Assembly: GCA_033239005.1 (NCBI GenBank)
Contig: BSQZ01000018.1
Span: forward strand, 8,790,536-8,854,535
DNA length: 64,000 bases
Direction: 5' to 3'
DNA from: Lamellibrachia satsuma
Taxonomy: Eukaryota > Annelida > Polychaeta > Sabellida > Siboglinidae
Shown piece after piece: positions 12,301-22,355 of the stretch. Under the pieces are notes generated by a model that searched no databases, was not told the DNA's origin, and saw only the letters and a list, made by a program, of their open reading frames with translations. A program made the translations under genes and the position numbers. Positions within the stretch are counted from its first letter, which is position 1; each line of letters opens with the position of its first letter.

Positions 12301-15300
12301 GTGCCTTTGTATCAGCCGGCAAGTTCTGCTGTCAACACAAACTTGGATGTGTCAACGTCATCCTGGGGTAACCCAGTAACAGGGCTGGACGTAATTCAAG
12401 AAACAGCAATTGATCAATTCAAATCAAATCCATAGTCACAAGTGAAATAGTTTTACAAAAAGAACTGGATTTGAAATAAACGTGCTCTAATTCCATCAAT
12501 TAATTTCTGAGATATCTATACTTATTACAACATCAGATATGCACATTTACAAAATGGAGATCCATCATTATTTTTAGGGTTGAAGCATTGTGTTCCTTGT
12601 GTTATAGCATTGAAGAAAAACCGAGGTAATTTTTCTGTGTTGCGTATGTGCTGTCTGAGTTGCACATAAAGCAAATCTCCATGTGTGCAAGGTGTTTCAG
12701 TAGTTGACATAATTTCAGTGTTATGTCAATGTTGTACATCTCTCGCTCGCTGTCTAACACAAAATGCACCGGGGTATGTGTACGTGTGCATGTACGTGTG
12801 CATGTGTGTGTACGTGTGCATGTAAATGTATGTGTGCATGTACGTATGAAGTGTGATAGATATAAATAGAATTGGATTGACTAATGGAATTGAAAAATTA
12901 ATTGGAATTTTAATGAACATACAGTAATTGACCCGTGTCCTGCTGACTTAATGGAAGGAGCTTGTACTGTCTGAGAAATCTTAAATTTCTGTATGATAGA
13001 CCAACTAGATACAAATATCATGGAGTTTCTACTACAAATTTTTCAAAATATATAATTGTAAAAAAATTTAAATGTAAACATAAACAGTAAAAAAAATTAC
13101 ATTTGTACTTGGGACAATTTAAAAAATGTTAGTCACATTTTCTGAAGACATAATTTACACAGATCAAATGTATTCTTTCCAAAACAATTAAACTGTGTAT
13201 GTGTGTATATAATAGTGCCCTGCACGGGCCTATAATTTGAGCCCAAGCCCGGTCCGCAATTAGCAGTTAGAGTCCAGGCCCGAAATTAATTTTATAATTC
13301 CATTTTCTTTCATAGATACTATCTATGAAACAAAATGGAATAATACAATTATATTTTCATATTTGCCATTTTAACCAAGTAATGACTTCTCAATGACTGG
13401 GTGACTGTGACGTTGTGGGGCCATCTACAGAAAGTACCGGAATTCAAGTCCATCATCTACAGAGAGGACTGGTGTTGCAGTCCATCACCTACAGAGAGGA
13501 CAAGGATTCCAGTCTATCATCTACAGAGAGGACCATGGTTCGAGTCCATCATCTACAGAGAGGACCATGGTTCGAGTCCATCATCTACAGAGAGGACCGG
13601 GGTTCAAGTCCATTATCTACAGAGAGGAACGTGGTTAAAGTTCATCGTCTACAGAGAGGACCGGGGTTACAGTCCATCATCTACAGAGAGGACCGGGGTT
13701 CCAATCCATCATCTACAGAGAGGACCAGGGTTACAGTCCATCATCTACAGAGAGGAACGGGGTTCAAGTCCATCGTCTACAGAGAGGACCGGGGTTCCAG
13801 TCCATCATCTACAGAGAGGACCAGGGTTACAGTCCATCATCTACAGAGAGGAACGGGGTTCAAGTCCATCGTCTACAGAGAGGACCGGGGTTCCAGTCCA
13901 TCATCTACAGAGAGGACCAGGGTTACAGTCCATCATCTACAGAGAGGAACGGGGTTCAAGTCCATCGTCTACAGAGAGGACCGGGGTTCCAGTCCATCAT
14001 CTACAGAGAGGACCAGGGTTACAGTCCATCATCTACAGAGAGGAACGGGGTTCAAGTCCATCGTTTACAGAGAGGACTGGGGTTTGAGCCCATCAGCTGC
14101 AATTTTGAACACTCCACATGGTCTCAGTTGACTCAGCTGTACAAATGAGCACCTAGCAATTTACGGTGATGGAACGGAACTATAAGAACGCTTTTGCACA
14201 GCTATTACAGTATGGCTGAATGCTTCAAAATATGTCGAAATGGTGCTTGTGTGAGCAGGTCTGCTGGGGCCAAAGTGAAATACACTCTCAGCAACGAAAG
14301 CTGGAGGGGCACAGTATAAATAAATGTAATGCTCTTCATTGAATGACGTCATGATGACTACCTGGAGCATGATCCACTTCTTGATGTTGGGCAGGTAGGA
14401 GAAGTAGCCGACCGCAGTGAGACAACTCATGCAGAAGTCAAACACTTGCACACAGAAGAACGGCATCAGGTAGGCTTGACGACCCTGTACACAAGACAAA
14501 CTGCATCAGATATGCCTGATGATCCTGTACACAAGACAAACAGTATCAAGTAGGCCTGATGACCATGTACACAAGACAAATAGTATCAGGTAAGTAGGCC
14601 TGACGACCCTGCACACAAGACAAACAACATCAGATAGGCCTGACGACTCTGTACACAAGACAAACACTGTCAGCTAGGGCTGATGATCCTGTACACAAGA
14701 CAAACAGTGTCAGGTAGGCTTAACAACCCTGTCTACAAGACAAACAACATCCGATAGGTTTGACGACCCTGTGCACAAGACAAACAACATCAAGTAGGCC
14801 TGACGACCATGTACACAGGACAAACAGTGTCAGATAGGCCTGACGGCCCTGTTCACAAGACAAGCAGCATCAAGTATTCCTGACAACCTTTTACACACGA
14901 CAAATAGTGTCATGTAGGCTTGACGACCCTGTACACAATACAAAACAACATCAGATAAGCTTGACAACATTTTACACAAGACAAATAGTGTCTGGTAGGC
15001 CTGATGACCATGTACAAAATACAAACAGCGTCAGGTAGGCCTGACGACCCTGTATACAACACAAGCCATATAATGATTAATACTTTCTAATTTCACACAA
15101 ATTTTATACAGTTAACTACAGAAGAAAATGAACTTTCTTTGTTTTATTCTTCAACGACGTAATGATAATTTCTTAAAGATAAATCAATAACATCGAGGTA
15201 TGTATCTGTAGTCATGGTAACTGGGCTTCTCGTCTGAAAACAACAGGCGAGCAATAAATCGCTCACCCAAATAAACCAAATTAGTTTAGCGAGCGATTTG

Positions 15301-18300
15301 TTAGTTGCTTTTTTACCGTGTGGTGGCGCCACCATTTCCCATTTGGATTCTGCCATTGTCGACATGAAATTTTAATTGCTACTTACTTGTTGGTGCTACA
15401 ACTTTTGTACAATGAAATACATGTTTACTTTATTAAATCCCATATATTGCAATTGGTGAAATGGTTGTGAATTGCAACATGTCATCGATCACCATAAGCT
15501 TAGCCTAGGCAAGGCCAATTCCGGTCCGTGGTAGTGACAGTGTGCTGTGCCCGTGGCAGTGGCGATGACATGGTTTTGGGTGCGACTTCGCTAAGGCGGT
15601 TTGAAAATTGCAATTTAGATTCATAAATACGCCATGTATAAGAATCAGATATATAGTCATAAATGCAGCTTAATAGGCAACACCAATATAAACAGGGGTC
15701 AAATGGCATACTTCCATTGCATCATAATGCCAAACGCAAAACTCAGTGCGCAAAAATATGAATTCGTCATCCGCACATGAAACAGTGAATCGATGTTAAT
15801 TGGTAACGGAGATGCGCGTCGTGAATTTATGTGTTCAGAGAGGTTGAAAGATGAAGTGGAACAATTATTAAAATTGTCGTTTTCAACGTTTAATTCAACT
15901 TTTACACTGTATGTCAACTCATATGCATGTTCAATAGCTCAGATCCAGGTTATTATTTTTGATTCCCATTACAGTGTAGTCAGTCAATCAGATCATATTG
16001 TTGATCCCTTATCTATTCCATAACTGTACATATATTTTATTCAGTTCGACATACAACAGTATGTGACATTTAAACATAATACACATCGATGCTAGTCCAC
16101 TCATTTGATAACTTTTTTATAAACCACGCGGCCTGCACATTGTGGCTTTGATGGCATTCTTGCAATCTTGGTACAGCGGGCTGCGATCGCCATTCCCGGT
16201 GACGGATGATATGTGAACTCCGAACACTGCGTTATAGAGGGTAGGCTTTCCTAGTGAATCTAATACTCAAGAAACTCCTTGTCAAGACGAACACTTGCAG
16301 GCAATGTGCGATTTTAGCAATTGATGCGAGCGATAAATCACTCTCGCTCCTAGATTATTGATTTGTGCAAACGATAGGGAGCGAGAGAAGACGTACCTGG
16401 AGGGCGCTATAGATGATGGTGATGACTATGGGGAGAGGTTTGGAGACGTACCCGGAGGGCGCTGTAGATGAGGGTGATGACTACGGTGAGAGGGTTGGAG
16501 ACATACCTGGAGGGCGCTATAGATGATGGTGATGACTATGGGGAGAGGTTTGGAGATGTACCTGGAGGGCACTGTAAATGAGGGTGATGACTACAGGGAG
16601 AGGGTTGGAGACATACCTGGAGGGTGCTGTAGATGAGCATGAGGGTAATGACTATAGGGAGAGGGTTGGAGACGTACCTGGAGGGTGCTCTAGATGAGGG
16701 TGATGACTATAGGGAGGGGATTGGAGATGTACCTGGAGGGTGCTGTAGATGAGGGTGATGACTATGGGGAGAGGGTTGGAGACGTACCTGGAGGGTGCTA
16801 TAGATGAGCATGAGGGTGATGACAATGGGGAGAGGGTTGGAGATGTACCTGGAGGGTGCTGTAGATGAGCATGAGGGTGATGACTATAGGGAGAGGGTTG
16901 GAGATGTACCTGGAGGGCGCTGTAGATGAGGGTGATGACTACAGGGAGAGGATTGGAGACATACCTGGAGGGCGCCGTAGATGAGCATGAGAGTGATGAC
17001 AAATGAGCTGAGCACCAGCAGCATGCAGATGAACTTGTCCTCTGAAACATACACACATAAAAACAAATAAACTGTCCATATTCTACAAAACTATTCTTTT
17101 TCCTTCTGTCAATTATTATGGACAAGCAGTAAAGTAATACTTCATCAACATTCTACTTTCTCATTCACTTTTCTCAGAACTTATATAGATTTTAATGCGG
17201 GTTAAAAAAATTATTTACATAACCACCAACCCTGGCATAAGAAACGTGTGTTATGTTGACAAGAAGTGGTACCTACCTCGTCTCCAGTTACGGTTGTTTC
17301 CATCCCAGTTGTAGACATCATTGGTTGGCGACTGAACCTTGCCGGACGTGTTGGTGTCCACTTGGGCATTGAATGACTCCTGCAGCTTGGGATGTAGCAC
17401 GACAGCCCCAAACAACAGCACCTGAAACACATGGAGGACGAGATCAATGTAGTCAGCGAATAGAACATAGCTATTTTGGGCTGAACTTGGCTGACTTGAG
17501 GTGTCAGTCCGGGTTGGTTGACTTGAGGTGTCAGTCTGATTTGGTTGACCTGAGGTGTCAGTCCAGTTTGGCTGACTTGAAATGTTAGTCCAGTTTGGCT
17601 GACTTGAAATGTCAGTCCAGTTTGGCTGACTTGAAATGTCAGTCCAGTTTGGCTGGTCAATTTCCTATATGTTTGTCGCCATGAGTCAAGATGGCCAGAG
17701 CTGCCACCATTGGCAGTGCCAATGTTGATTGGTCAGTGTTACATGATTCGGTACTTTTCTAGAATCTGGGCCCATCTCAGTTTCACTGTTATTAACATGT
17801 CATGTAATATGTATAGTAACCACGCACAATGCATATTTATCTACAGAACTTGTAAATTATTAAAACTGTATATAAAAATACATTTAATTATCACTGCATT
17901 AATCATTAGAAATTATATTCATCACATTAGAAATTGTTGTATTGAATATATGAGGTAAAATGGTATATTTAACCCAAAACAATATGGTTTTATATCTGGG
18001 CATTCAACAGTCCTCCAACTTACTAGTTTTACATAATTGAACCTTGGGTAATCATACAGATGTTATTTATAATAATTATTTTGGACTTCGAAAAAGCTTT
18101 CTGGTACTGTACCACATAAGAGGTTAATAAATAAACTGGACAGTTTCAACATTAGGAAAGAAATAATGAATTGGATAGAATAATTTCTCACAGATATCAA
18201 AAACAAAAGGTGGCTTTGAATTGACAAGAATAAAAATGGCACAAAGTGACTTCTGGGATTCTTCAGGGTTTGCTTTTAGGACCACTACTATTTGTGTTCC

Positions 18301-20923
18301 ATATAAATGACTTTTTGTTTGCAGACGACATCAAGATATTTAGAACTATTACAGATAAAATGACCAGGACATCTTACAATATGACATAAATACCTTAGAG
18401 CAGTGGAGTGACAAGTGCTTATTAAAATTTCATCTTGATAAATGCAAACATGACTATTGGTAAAAATAATGTTGAGACAATCAAATATTTTTTGACACCA
18501 AACAACACCAAGCATCCGCTTGACACAACTGAAAAGCAAAAAGATTTAGGGGTCACTGTAGACACAAAGAAATATAAGAAAAACTGATGATATGAATCTC
18601 CAAGATCACATCACACTAGACGACATCAACAGACCACACCACGAAACTCACTGACAAACAAGAACCATGCAAGACAAACCATCATCCATTTAAAAAACTA
18701 TAAGCCGAAAACAGCATTCATTAAAGGAAGAAAATCCCTCCAAGGATCCTACCAAAACAAGAAAGCATGATCGTTGAAAACGCTACACAAAATCAACAGT
18801 TAAGATGAACTGAACAAATTCTAGAGACTACTGCATGTAGCTTTTATATTAAAATGGATCTGGTTATTATCACTGGAACCCAAAGGTTTGTTTACATTAA
18901 CATTGTCAAATAATTGATTTAATGATGATGAAAATCTGACCAATGAGGAATGACAAGAATCCTGCCATCAGAACCATTGTAAGGTAACCTACGGTCAGGG
19001 ATGTGAATTTGAGCATTGAAAAAGGTTATTAAACATGTTTAATAATGCACATGTTCCATAGCCTATGGAACATGTAAATTTGTTTCTTTCTTTCTAATAC
19101 TGTAGATGCCATGAATATCTATATATAAAAACTCTATATTATTAAACATGTGTAAAAACACATTTAATAACCTTTTTTGGCATAGAAAAATATGCCATAA
19201 CCATGTGCATGGTTACAATACATATTACTTACTTACTTAGGTTTACTTAGGTTCTTACTGACCATAGGCGGTGGCCTCGGTGGTCAGATCTTGAACTTTC
19301 CCTTGGAATGCTCTACGACTTCCTGGCAAGGCAGCTTTGTAGTTGTAGAGAAACTCCTCAGTACTCCAAAGTCTATCTAGACAGTTTTTAAATGAGTTGA
19401 CGCTTGGGGCAGTTACAACTACTTCCGGTAGATTATTCCATAATCTGGTAACTCTAAGCTTTCTTTTCTAACATTTGTACAAGCACGTTCTATAAACAAT
19501 TTCAAACTATGACCCCTTGTTCCTTCCCTTGTGTCACTGTCTTTGTGCAGCTTAATAATGTTAGATACATCACTGTTTTGAATAAATTATAACCCCAATG
19601 TCTTTTTGTTCTTCTATTCCTCCTAATTCATGGGCAGTATTATCTATCTTCAGGTTGTATGCATACTCTTGCTGTACTTTTTCCGTACGTGCATTAAATT
19701 ACATTTATCTGGGGGAACCTTAATAACCATTTACTTGACCAAGATGTTAAATAATCTAAGTCGTTCTGTAGTGTATGCTGGTCATGATGTGGACTAGTAA
19801 TCGTTTTGAAAACCTTTGTATCATCCGCAAACATATATACATTCGAAACTATATTCTCAGGAAGATCCTTTATGTATAAAACAAATAGGATCGGTCCTAA
19901 TACACTGCCCTGTGGAATACCACTTGTTATATTTGCCCACTCAGAATTTGTACCATTTACATTGACCTGCTGTACCCAGTCAGACAAGAACGCCTGGATC
20001 CATCTTAGTGTGTAATACTCTATACCATAAGATTTACGTTTGCCTATTAATCTTTTGTGAGGGACGGTGTCAAATGCTTTCATGAAGTCCAAATATACAA
20101 CGTCTACAGATCCCCCTCTATCTAAAGCTTTGGTCCATGAGTCAATAACATTTAGTAATTGGAGTACCGTAGAACGACTTTTAATAAAACCAAATTGTTG
20201 CGTACCGAATAATTTATTCCTAATCATAATTATGATTGATAATATGGTCTTTAACACATTTTTCCATACATTTTCATATTATACTTGTTAAACTGACTGG
20301 TCTATAATTTCCTGCGTTTTTTCGATTACCCTTCTTACATATGGCTGAGATCCTTCCCTGTTTCCATTCCTTTGCCTTTGGTAGTTCACCCACAGCCAGT
20401 GAATTATTAAATAGCCTAGCTAGTGGTTTACATAGATGATTAGATAGCTCTTTCATCAACCTAGGATGAACACCATCTGGCTTGCATGTTAATAACGGTG
20501 AAGTCAAAAAAAAGTACCCATAGTTCTGAACAAATAGTGCAGAAGGCGTTCGGCTGGCCGCTGATGTTGACCGCGACAGATTTAATAATTTTAGCCACCT
20601 GTCCTGATAGGGAAAACTAGTAACCGGAAGTAAGTTGATGACGAAGCAGCCGTTTTCGTAGTTAAGGCAGAACGTAATCCATTGCCGAATGAACAAAAAA
20701 CCTCCTACAAAACTTCACGCTGTTTGACAGCAAGTCGTGGGCTGGTTGTTTGTGTTGTACTCGAATTAGGATAGTCAGAACTGACAAAGTCAAAGAACAC
20801 TCATTTTTATTTGACGTCACTTACCAAGTTCAGTATGCCAAGAAAAACTGTTCCTGTGCGAACATGGCAGCACAGACAACAACGATAGGCATTGGGATCA
20901 TCCCGAGCAAATTTAGTTCGCAT
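9297..20923 (-). CDS. LAPTM4: LAPTM4-family lysosomal transmembrane protein, 7 exons, 249 aa
   Basis: Joining minus-strand exons 20923-20825, 17421-17277, 17041-16965, 14484-14362, 12328-12227, 11598-11491 and 9392-9297 gives an uninterrupted 249-residue protein with GT-AG introns and matching phases. The family is known as small four-pass endolysosomal proteins that bind NEDD4-type ubiquitin ligases. Seen here: a Cys-rich N-terminus RCCLCCHVRTGTVFLG (about residues 14-29), which is the LAPTM4 signature; a lumenal loop with an N-glycosylation sequon NTS at 57; hydrophobic segments near 22-43, 85-107, 113-138 and 165-190; the conserved PFFCVQVFDF in exon 4; VVWACYKYL in exon 6; and two C-terminal PY motifs, PPKY (222-225) and PPPY (243-246). 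Human LAPTM4A is 233 aa, so the length fits. I chose the ATG at 20923 because it leaves 13 residues before RCC, close to the family. An in-frame ATG at 21055 would add 44 unlike residues. Confidence 0.93.
9660..10790. repeat. 43-bp minisatellite, about 26 copies, LAPTM4 intron 6
   Basis: Units of 43 bp containing agaagtggtccaacacta followed by a tatagtat core. The central copies are nearly identical and the copies after about 10470 are more diverged, as expected if one end is older. It contains no exon-like sequence. Confidence 0.95.
10840..11005 (+). mobile_element. Solo arm of a dispersed inverted-repeat element
   Basis: Contains aactaaccatgtgcaact, aagaatatcacgccactg and agaatgtgttctaaaagtg, which match in reverse complement the segment at 27610-27735, and in part 44034-44190. 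See the 27183-27735 entry for the paired-arm copy. Confidence 0.55.
11131..11418. repeat. 60-bp minisatellite, about 4.8 copies, LAPTM4 intron 6
   Basis: Exact 60-bp period with unit start cgactctgattaatgatg and a purine-rich core gaatggaagagggagg. It ends about 70 bp from exon 6. Confidence 0.95.
11491..11598 (-). CDS. LAPTM4: LAPTM4 exon 6
   Basis: Acceptor tttgttgcag/GCA and donor GGACAG/gtcagt, 36 codons. It begins AYLIGVVWACYKYLAQY, which matches the family motif following the last membrane segment. Confidence 0.92.
11620..12190. repeat. Irregular 15-24-bp minisatellite filling LAPTM4 intron 5
   Basis: Repeats of gtgatacacactacacatg with variable spacers (acagagt, acacagg). It occupies nearly the whole of the 628-bp intron between exons 5 and 6. 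Part of it (11990-12060) is a second copy of an 11700-11775 segment. Confidence 0.9.
12227..12328 (-). CDS. LAPTM4: LAPTM4 exon 5
   Basis: Encodes (Q)NLPADTKAQLL, then MDDDMLMMLVVLAFLLVLTVK, the core of membrane segment 4; donor ACAGTGAAG/gtatgt. The acceptor reads acagcag, a tandem NAGNAG site, so the first Gln (12328-12326) may be optional. Confidence 0.9.
12329..13400. other. LAPTM4 intron 4, part without genes
   Basis: AT-rich intron sequence with a small gtgcatgtacgt-type simple repeat at about 12775-12850. No other feature recognised. Confidence 0.4.
13430..14090. repeat. 32-bp minisatellite, about 20 copies, LAPTM4 intron 4
   Basis: Unit ccatcatctacagagaggac followed by cggggttccagt; the later copies show a higher-order pattern alternating three variants. 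The unit has no stop in two plus-strand frames, giving two overlapping ~230-codon frames that are artefacts. Confidence 0.95.
14362..14484 (-). CDS. LAPTM4: LAPTM4 exon 4
   Basis: Acceptor gtgtacag/GGTCGT and donor CTCCAG/gtagtc, 41 codons. It encodes GRQAYLMPFFCVQVFDFCMS and SYLPNIKKW, the most conserved LAPTM4 region (membrane segment 3). Its first ~23 bases plus the acceptor are the template of the adjacent array at 14500-15060. Confidence 0.92.
14485..15062 (-). repeat. 40-bp array made of the exon-4 splice acceptor, about 14 copies
   Basis: Each ~40-bp unit is a diverged copy of the real intron-3/exon-4 border: on the minus strand tgtcttgtgtacag/GGTC followed by the beginning of exon 4 (GRQAYLM-like, for example GRQAYMTLF near 14920). 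Copies of the acgaccctgtacacaag core fall near 14520, 14560, 14605, 14645, 14686, 14727, 14766, 14806, 14846, 14886, 14926, 14967, 15007 and 15047. Many retain the cag acceptor. The array therefore sits inside intron 3, immediately upstream of exon 4 in the transcript. Confidence 0.9.
15063..16384. other. LAPTM4 intron 3, central part
   Basis: Unique AT-rich sequence. A short hairpin (aaatcgctc ... gagcgattt, 15257-15299) is the only structure noted. No coding exon supported. Confidence 0.35.
16385..16964 (-). repeat. 55-61-bp array made of the exon-3 end and splice donor, about 10 copies
   Basis: Each unit copies the last ~30-36 bases of exon 3, the donor, and ~25 bases of intron: minus strand ctacagcgccctccag/gta followed by cgtctccaaccctctc. 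The units recur near 16397, 16442, 16501, 16556, 16611, 16671, 16726, 16781, 16842 and 16903; the real border is 16965. Nine of the ten copies keep CAG/gta, so they are plausible decoy 5' splice sites. Units differ by an optional 6-bp agcatg insertion that is also present in the exon. Confidence 0.9.
16965..17041 (-). CDS. LAPTM4: LAPTM4 exon 3
   Basis: Acceptor atgtttcag/AGGAC and donor CTCCAG/gtatgt. It encodes EDKFICMLLVLSSFVITLML followed by IYGALQ, membrane segment 2. Its last ~36 bases plus the donor are the template of the array that follows immediately in the intron (16385-16964). Confidence 0.9.
17277..17421 (-). CDS. LAPTM4: LAPTM4 exon 2
   Basis: Acceptor gtgtttcag/GTG and donor GACGAG/gtaggt. 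The exon begins VLLFGAVVLHPKLQESF, completing membrane segment 1, and then encodes the lumenal loop with the sequon NTS and NWDGNNRNWRR. It ends in phase 1. Confidence 0.9.
17485..17655. repeat. 27-bp minisatellite, about 6 copies, LAPTM4 intron 1
   Basis: Unit ggctgacttgaaatgtca followed by gtccagttt, starting about 65 bp from the exon-2 acceptor. Not obviously copied from the exon. Confidence 0.9.
17750..17960 (+). mobile_element. Half copy of a palindromic MITE-like element
   Basis: Shares tctagaatc(t/c)gggcccat, ccacgcacaatgcatat and acttgtaaattattaaa with the fuller copy at 33675-34015, in one orientation only. It is followed directly by a LINE relic. Confidence 0.5.
17985..18575 (+). 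mobile_element. Decayed CR1-like LINE reverse transcriptase, plus strand
   Basis: Broken frames still read QYGFISGHSTVLQLT (17990), YDINTLEQWSDKCLLKFHLD (about 18385-18440) and a FADD-like box at about 18320, in the order expected for a CR1-type reverse transcriptase. Many stops and frameshifts. It lies in LAPTM4 intron 1, opposite in strand to the gene. Confidence 0.75.
18576..19009. other. LAPTM4 intron 1, unassigned part
   Basis: A-rich sequence with no domain or repeat recognised. Confidence 0.3.
19010..19220. mobile_element. Rearranged copy of the palindromic MITE-like element
   Basis: Contains a perfect palindrome around 19050-19073 (catgttccatag and its complement), plus ttattaaacatgtgtaaaaa and acacatttaataacctttt, all shared with 33780-34000. 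Confidence 0.5.
19250..20515 (-). mobile_element. CR1-like LINE reverse transcriptase relic, minus strand
   Basis: Two adjacent minus-strand pieces give the reverse-transcriptase order: ANDG-like KPDGVHPRLMKELSNHL, CKKGNRKNAGNYRPVSLTSI, then QFGFIKSRSTVLQLLNVI, VDVVYLDFMKAFDTVPHKRL, IPQGSVLGPILFVLYIKDL and the catalytic box MFADDTKVF. Frameshifts and stops separate the pieces, and the C-terminal part (19250-19690) is badly decayed, so it is not active. It sits in LAPTM4 intron 1 in the same orientation as the gene. Confidence 0.92.
20825..20923 (-). CDS. LAPTM4: LAPTM4 exon 1 (start codon)
   Basis: Thirty-three codons from ATG to a perfect donor, AACTTG/gtaagt. The exon encodes the cytoplasmic N-terminus and the start of the first membrane segment (RCCLCCHVRTGTVFLGILNL). 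It ends in phase 0. The -3 base is A. Confidence 0.9.
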
Positions 20924-21055
20924 GTTTTCGCCGTCGTTTGACAATTCAAACGTTATTTGATGTAGAACAGAGATGTCTTCCGATTTCTTGATTACTGTCA
21001 ACAAAAAGTCACTAGTTGATAACCCGTATTTCCGGTTTCGAAATAGTTCTTTCAT

Positions 21056-22355
21056 GACAACTGATTATTCTTATCAAACGTTACTCAGTAATGATATTCC
21101 TATTGCATTTTGGTTTCATTGTTTTGTCTAGCACATCACAAGTAATGTATTTGACAAAAAGAGTTTAAATAAAACTTGTATTATTTGACGTCTTTGTGTG
21201 ATGTATCACTCCGCACTGGATAACCACGTACAAGCGGAGTACGTCCTTTGCTCTCATATCTCAAGCGATTATGACACTCCAAATAGCCTACCTATTGTTG
21301 CGCTAACACGTGACTTCGAAGGAGCGTTTTCTTGTTACCCATCACAATCAAATGAGATCGTTTTGTTTACACTATTGTTGAAACAAGTGTTATTACTAGA
21401 TTAAAATTTTATTTGTGTGTCAGCAAAAATCATGTTTGCGTTTTGATGAAACTGTTGTGAAAATGTTGGAGATGGTCCGTCACTGACTGTACTACGAGTG
21501 TGTCTTCATTGGCGATGATATGGTCCCCATCACTTACTATGAGTATGTCTCCAGCGGCGACGAGACGGTCCCTGTGACTGTACTACGGTCAAAGAGCTTA
21601 TTTAAGGCTCTGCTACGGGTGTGTCTCCAATGCCGTGACTAAGAGACGTTGTTGCTGTTGGTACTTTGACTCTTTCGCATATACGGAAGCCCTTTACATA
21701 ATATTACTTGTTAGCATTGTAACGTACAATAGTTTCAGAGGCGATTCTTTGATAGTTTGCCCTTCCATCGCCACATCAAAAATATTGAATGGTTATGAAG
21801 TGATAGAAATAATGTCTCTAAACTTTAGTTTTATATTTACTTGTTATAGAAGTTGTTATGAACTGCTGGTAAACTGCATCACCTTTACGTTAATGTAAAC
21901 TAATAGTATTAGAACAGGTATCATGTACCAATAAAACATACAACTACCAGAATTTGTTTACACCAAAACCTGTATAGAGAAGAAACTGAGTACTGGATTA
22001 CAAGTGTAAATGACAAGTGTAAATGAGCCGATAGAAGGAGCAACACAAATGTACCAAGTCGCATAATAATCTTTGTAATCAAACAGGAACTCAATCAACT
22101 TGCAACTGCAACACCAGTCAAAAGCCACTGTTCCCACATCGCAGCAAGTCAAGGTCTTCATTTAGTACTAACTATCATGATGACAAGCAAGGACATAGGA
22201 GGTGCCTCAAGTACCATGCATATGTCAGGTTCATGACACAGAAATGCCCCTTCAGTTTTCACACAGCCATTCACAAAGTTGAATGTAAACATGTCAGTTT
22301 GGAGCACAGCTAATAAAACAACAATACACATATCCTAAATAAAACAGTAGTATTT
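21056..22355. other. LAPTM4 upstream region
   Basis: Region between the LAPTM4 start and the probable 3' end of OSER1. Both genes read leftward, so LAPTM4's promoter should lie here. A cacgtgac E-box is at 21307-21314. A cluster of near-repeats of ggtcc(c/g)(g/t)(t/c)cact, with actacg, spans 21470-21625. No coding exon recognised. Confidence 0.4.
21307..21314. promoter_or_regulatory. E-box / CLEAR-like site upstream of LAPTM4
   Basis: The plus strand reads aacacgtgac, matching 8 of 10 positions of the lysosomal-gene CLEAR consensus GTCACGTGAC, about 385 bp upstream of the LAPTM4 ATG. TFEB-type factors control lysosomal genes through such sites in vertebrates. Applying that here is inference, and an 8-bp motif can occur by chance. 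Confidence 0.25.

Noticed and set aside
13401..14131. Two overlapping ~230-codon plus-strand frames
   Set aside because: They run through the 32-bp minisatellite, whose unit lacks stops in two frames; the peptide has a 32-residue period (96 bp), with no family resemblance.
20924..21055. Upstream in-frame ATG extending LAPTM4 by 44 residues
   Set aside because: LAPTM4 proteins begin shortly before the Cys-rich motif; the ATG at 20923 gives the normal length and has A at -3.
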